From: Phytophthora quininea
Lineage: Eukaryota; Oomycota; Peronosporomycetes; Peronosporales; Peronosporaceae
Direction of reading: 5' to 3'
Length of the DNA: 19,866 nucleotides
Assembly: GCA_011947345.1 (NCBI GenBank)
Contig: JAAVTG010000426.1
Coordinates: forward strand, 1-19,866
The position numbers and the translations under genes are program-made. Shown here one piece after another: positions 16,589-19,866 of this stretch; the first letter of the stretch is position 1; each line of letters begins with the position of its first letter. The notes beneath the pieces are model-generated. The model did no database searches, was not told the origin of the DNA, and worked only from the letters and a program-made list of their open reading frames with translations.

Positions 16589-17155
16589 ATGCTGGCGCAG
16601 CAGCAGGAAGTCGAAGCGGACGTACGTGAAGATCTCCACGTGAACGGCTTGTAAAGGTATTAAGCTTTATGAAATTACAGGTCCGCAAGGAGGACCAGCT
16701 GCGCATCAATGAGTTTGGCCGCAACAACGCGGCGCTGCACGAGCTGCGCGAGCAGAAGAAGGCACTCAAGGACAAGCTGGACACGCTAGATGACGCCAAC
16801 ACGGACCTCATGATGGGCGAGGGCGACAATGTTCAGTCCGTAAAAATGTGTTAATTAAACTGATAGAAAGCTAATGCAATGATAACTCTTGTGCAGGCTA
16901 TTTATCGGAGAGAGCTTCGTGGAGGAGTCAGAGGACTTTGCCCAGGAGTATCTGGAGAAGCGCGTGGAGGAGGCCAACGCGGAGCTCCGCAAGCTGCAGA
17001 CGGAAGAGTCCAAGCTGGAAGCTCGGCAGGCGGTACGTTGTTTTTGTCCTGGAGTTATGTAGAGTTACAGATTCTCACGATATTGCGGTCTGCAGGTTCT
17101 GAAGAAGTCGCTGTACGGCCGTTTCGGCCAGAGCATCAACCTGGAGGACAGCTAG
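16589..17155 (+). CDS. PFDN4: Prefoldin subunit 4
   Basis: This is a beta-type subunit of the hexameric prefoldin chaperone, which hands nascent actin and tubulin to the CCT chaperonin in the cytosol. Four exons are seen: 16589-16621, 16681-16835, 16897-17032 and 17096-17155. The introns (16622-16680, 16836-16896, 17033-17095) are 59-63 nt with donors GTACGT, GTCCGT and GTACGT. The protein is about 127 residues. It has an N-terminal helix with RKEDQLRINEFGRNNAALHE, a central beta hairpin region (LDDANTDLMMGEGDNVQ then LFIGESFVEES), a C-terminal coiled-coil helix (EDFAQEYLEKRVEEANAEL) and the family ending LKKSLYGRFGQSINLEDS. Length and order match eukaryotic PFDN4. The GTC donor of intron 2 is chosen because it alone keeps the conserved frame; a missing base near 16836 is the alternative. 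Confidence 0.92.
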
Positions 17156-17715
17156 AGAACTGCGATCAAGACAATCAAGGGGACTCTGGGAACAAGGTGT
17201 TCATTGTCCACCCCCTTCCTGTTTTCGTGTTGGTTTGCTCGTTTCTATCATGCTGTTCGTCGTGTACTTCCAAATTGTCATCAAGCGTTCGAGTGCGAGG
17301 TTTTTACCAAGTCAGACGACGAGCCTGTCGAAAACCCTTCTCGTGAACTAAACTTGCAGGAAGCAGCAGATATCTCGTTCGTGATCGCACTATTCCTTCT
17401 TGGATTGCTCCTGGGCAACCCACTTGCCAACATTCACTCAGACTCGAGCTGCTCTTGATCTGAGACCGTCGTCATGCAGACAGAATCTTGTTGCCACGAG
17501 ATTTTTAGATGCAGGTGCGTCAATGTCCAGTACCGGGTACCATCACTTGACGATTGTATCCCCCAAAAGCTTGTTTTCTGCGACGACCAGAGCGCGTGGA
17601 AACGAAAGTGTATCGAAACCGTGCGGCGTATCACATGGTACATCTCGTTGAGAAATCCTATCTCGCTGATGATGCATACACACTCCATGCACCTCGCCTG
17701 CTATATTCAACCGTG
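17156..17715. other. Intergenic region with one doubtful small ORF
   Basis: A plus-strand open frame at 17204-17458 encodes up to 84 residues with an acidic stretch (FTKSDDEPVENPSRELNLQE) followed by a hydrophobic one (ISFVIALFLLGLLLGNPLA) that could be a membrane segment. There is no family match that I recognise and no clear promoter. The rest of the region shows nothing coding and should hold the kinase promoter. Confidence 0.3.
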
Positions 17716-17729
17716 TCATTCCTCTAAAT
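17716..17729 (+). promoter_or_regulatory. Inr-like core promoter of the kinase gene
   Basis: TCATTCCTCTAAAT matches the first nine positions of the oomycete initiator TCATTYYNCAWTTT exactly and diverges only at the end. It lies about 17 bp before the ATG at 17746, which implies a very short 5' leader. Confidence 0.45.
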
Positions 17730-17745
17730 ACCTGCGACGACCGAC

Positions 17746-18770
17746 ATGTCCGCGTGCGCGATGCTGCCGTCGACCGCCGTGCCGACGTCGACGCCAGCGA
17801 TGCAGATAGATGACGACCATTTCGGTCGCGTCAAAACCCCTACAAAGTGCTCAAGGAGCTCGGCTCGGGTCTGCACGGCCGCGTGCTGCGAGCGTTCGAC
17901 GAGCGCTCCCAACTGGACGTGGCCGTCAAGCTGCCGGCCGAGCTCACGATCGACGCCATGGTCAACGACACGGTCAACATGGACAAGCTGGACACGCAGG
18001 TCGAGTCCATCGTGCACGAGTGCAACGCCATGAGTCGCGTCCAGCACCGGAACGTGCTGCAAGTGGACAACGTCGTGCCCGGCACCAAGCTCGGCTACGA
18101 CTACGTGGCGCTGGTGACCGAGTTTGCCCCGAACGGAGACCTGTTTGACCTGCTGGATATTGGCGGAGCTCTGCCCGAGGGACTGGTCAAGGTCTACGCA
18201 GCTCAGCTGCTAAGTGCACTGCTCGAGTGCCATGCGAGTGGCGTGGTCCATCGAGACGTCAAGCCGGAGAACCTGCTGCTGGACGCCAACTTTGAGCTCA
18301 AGTTGTGTGACTTTGGCGTGGCAGCGATGACGCCTGTGATCGGCGCAGACGCGAGCGACGTCATGTCGAAAGACGAGAGCGGCACGATGATGTACATGGC
18401 GCCTGAGGTGAGGAACAGACGGCCGTACCGGTGCATGCCCGTGGATGTGTGGTCTGCTGGAGTGGTGCTGTTCATCTTAATGACGGGACTACCGCCGTTC
18501 AACAAGGCGCAGCAGGGAGATGTCTGGTACGACTACCTGCTGGACGGCGACCTAGACAATTTTTGGGCCATGCAGCCCAACGACGTGACGGAGAGTATGA
18601 CTCCCGGCGCGAGAGACCTCATCTCGATGATGCTGCGGATCGACCCCGAGCAGCGTATCACGGTGACCCAGGCATTGCAGCATCCGTGGCTGCACGGTGT
18701 CGGGCCGGTGGATCCGGTGATTTTGCGCGAAAAGGTATCGGCGTACCTTCACTTTGCGGCGACCGACTAA
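17746..18770 (+). CDS. Serine/threonine protein kinase (RD type)
   Basis: This is a single-domain eukaryotic protein kinase of about 341 residues. From the ATG at 17746 there is a short leader (MSACAMLPSTAVPTSTPAMQ) and then the frame break at 17832-17839 (A/C run, one missing base). The kinase core follows: LGSGLHGRVLRAF glycine loop, VAVKLP with the ATP-binding Lys at 17928-17930, and VVHRDVKPENLLL catalytic loop with Asp at 18255-18257. CDFGVA has the metal-binding Asp at 18309-18311. An activation segment (SGTMMYMAPEV), DVWSAGVVLFILMTGLPPF and a C-terminal ALQHPWLH motif complete the fold. All catalytic residues are present. The layout resembles CAMK/AMPK-like kinases, but no regulatory domain is attached and the subfamily is not certain. 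No intron is evident. The TAA is at 18768-18770. Confidence 0.92.
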
Positions 18771-19229
18771 ACTCGAGCACCCGACAGCGAGGTCATCGTT
18801 TTGGAAAAGAAATACTAGCTAGTAGCAGGGCATGTACTGCAATGACAAATAATGTAAATTATAACCTGCTCGTTGGAAATCGTTAAAACAATTGCATAAG
18901 ATAATGTAGTCGAAGTCGACAACTGCTGCGAAGACGAAAGTTAAGTTTGCTAACGAATTCTGACGAAGATAAAAACCGTGTGTAACTACCGGTACTCGGA
19001 GTCTCATGGCCCACTTTGACTCCATTCTGACACCAAGCGAAAGTAATTCATCCTTAAGGTTCATAAGCGCGTTTGTATTGACGGATAAATACACCAAAAT
19101 AATGCCGATGACTTTGGTTCTGTTTGGCTGGACGCGCAATCTACGCGGTACTGGTGCAGGCTGCAGAATTAGAGCTCGTGTGCAGTATCATCTGGCGCAG
19201 CTTCTTGATCGTCGGCGATGGTTGTCCAT
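18771..19229. other. Intergenic region between convergent genes
   Basis: The kinase and the PH-domain gene converge here, so the region should contain both 3' ends. Open frames on either strand (such as 18819-19139 minus) look random and have no domain. No terminator, repeat or RNA gene was recognised. Confidence 0.5.
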
Positions 19230-19866
19230 TCAAAAGCCGATGAACGGCAGTTTGGCCTTGCTCCCAACCGTGGAGTGGCCGTAGACCGTCTCGAGCGTGT
19301 GGATCTGCAGCTGCAGCTTCTCTCTCCCTGGGCGTGAGAGAGCTCGTTGGCGTTCTTGACGAACTTGACGTTTTCTTTCCAGCTCATGCGTCGCCACAGA
19401 TGTAGCGAGTTCGTCCACTCTTTCAGCAGGTCGCTGGTCGGCGCTGCGAACTCGGTCACCCTCGCGATGCCCACTTTGACCTTCCGGCCCTCGATGCACG
19501 CCACTTTGGACGCCGACACGGTGAACCGGTGGGCGAATTTGCCGGTCGTGACTCGCTCGATCCGCACTTTGGTGATATGCCCGGCCATCTCCAGCTCGCC
19601 CACAATACGTCCCCCTTCTCCGAGTAGTAAGTCACCACTCCGTCCTCAAACACGCACCACAGCAATTGCTACAGCAGCAAGAAGAAATAACCGTCAGTCT
19701 GTCATCTTCAGCAAAGACGCCATTCCACTCCTCCTACCGGCGGATCGTAAGTGTTGCGGCCGCATTTGACGAGATATCCCTCTCTGTACATGGCTGACCT
19801 GGTTTCGGTGCAGTCGTCCGGTCTCGAGCTTCTCTCGTCCTGTTCAAATATGCCACTGGACTCCTC
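19230..19866 (-). CDS. PH-domain protein (5' end outside the window)
   Basis: The minus strand enters from the right edge with exon 19738-19866. It is spliced over an intron of 69 nt (19669-19737, GTAGGA donor, CTGAC branch site, CTGTAG acceptor) to the exon ending at TGA 19230-19232. The encoded segment starts a pleckstrin-homology domain (MYREGYLVKCGRNTYD, then LLWCVFEDGVVTYYSEKGG) and runs through FAHRFTVSASKVACIEGRKV to the C-terminal PH helix with its conserved Trp (LLKEWTNSLHLW). A short amphipathic tail (REKLQLQIHTLETVYG) ends the protein. PH domains bind phosphoinositides or proteins at membranes. Frame breaks near 19607-19611 and 19331-19334 (G runs) each fit one missing base. Residues before the PH domain are cut off by the window, so the full architecture is unknown. 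Confidence 0.75.

Noticed and set aside
1..19866. tRNA, rRNA and CRISPR arrays.
   Set aside because: No cloverleaf, rRNA core motif or regularly spaced repeat was seen, and the genes are eukaryotic with spliceosomal introns.

Overview
The window looks like nuclear DNA of an oomycete, most likely a Phytophthora-like member of the Peronosporales. Several independent lines point there. Genes are compact, with GT-AG introns of about 55-70 nt and CTGAC/TAAC-type branch sites. Start-proximal promoters resemble the oomycete Inr (TCATTYYNCAWTTT) plus FPR element. The gene content mixes a secreted cutinase, a secreted M14 carboxypeptidase, a SHIPPO/STPGR (flagellar-type) protein, a bacterial-like gamma-glutamyltransferase, a MULE transposase and a Fanzor (eukaryotic TnpB relative). 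Species cannot be fixed from the sequence alone.

Layout. 1-77 (-): edge of an unrecognised gene. 422-2077 (+): gamma-glutamyltransferase. 2245-5073 (+): STPGR/IQ/coiled-coil protein with two introns at its 3' end. 5.6-10.0 kb is a mobile-DNA island: a MULE transposase (+, 5610-7258) lies tail to tail with a decayed Fanzor nuclease gene (-, 7866-9981), and the roughly 600 bp between them is rich in hairpins. 10062-11846 (-): SLC1/EAAT-type symporter whose C-terminal third is missing on the side facing the Fanzor. 12483-13980 (+): secreted M14 carboxypeptidase. 14143-15343 (+): six-exon gene joining two EF-hands to an E2 fold that lacks the usual cysteine. 15861-16500 (+): secreted cutinase whose stop codon lies in a 31-bp palindrome. 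16589-17155 (+): prefoldin subunit 4. 17746-18770 (+): Ser/Thr kinase. 19230-19866 (-): PH-domain protein running off the window.

Most conserved genes are broken into frames by losses of one (once two) bases, and nearly every break falls at a short homopolymer. Because this affects unrelated genes in the same direction, I read it mainly as homopolymer under-calling in the assembly and not as mass pseudogenisation. The Fanzor is different: besides such breaks it has two in-frame TAG codons, yet keeps all three RuvC motifs and the zinc-ribbon cysteines.

The most interesting items are the Fanzor next to a MULE transposase with a structured, guide-RNA-like 3' region, and the EF-hand/E2-variant fusion. 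All family calls are from motif recognition by eye; no database search was run.
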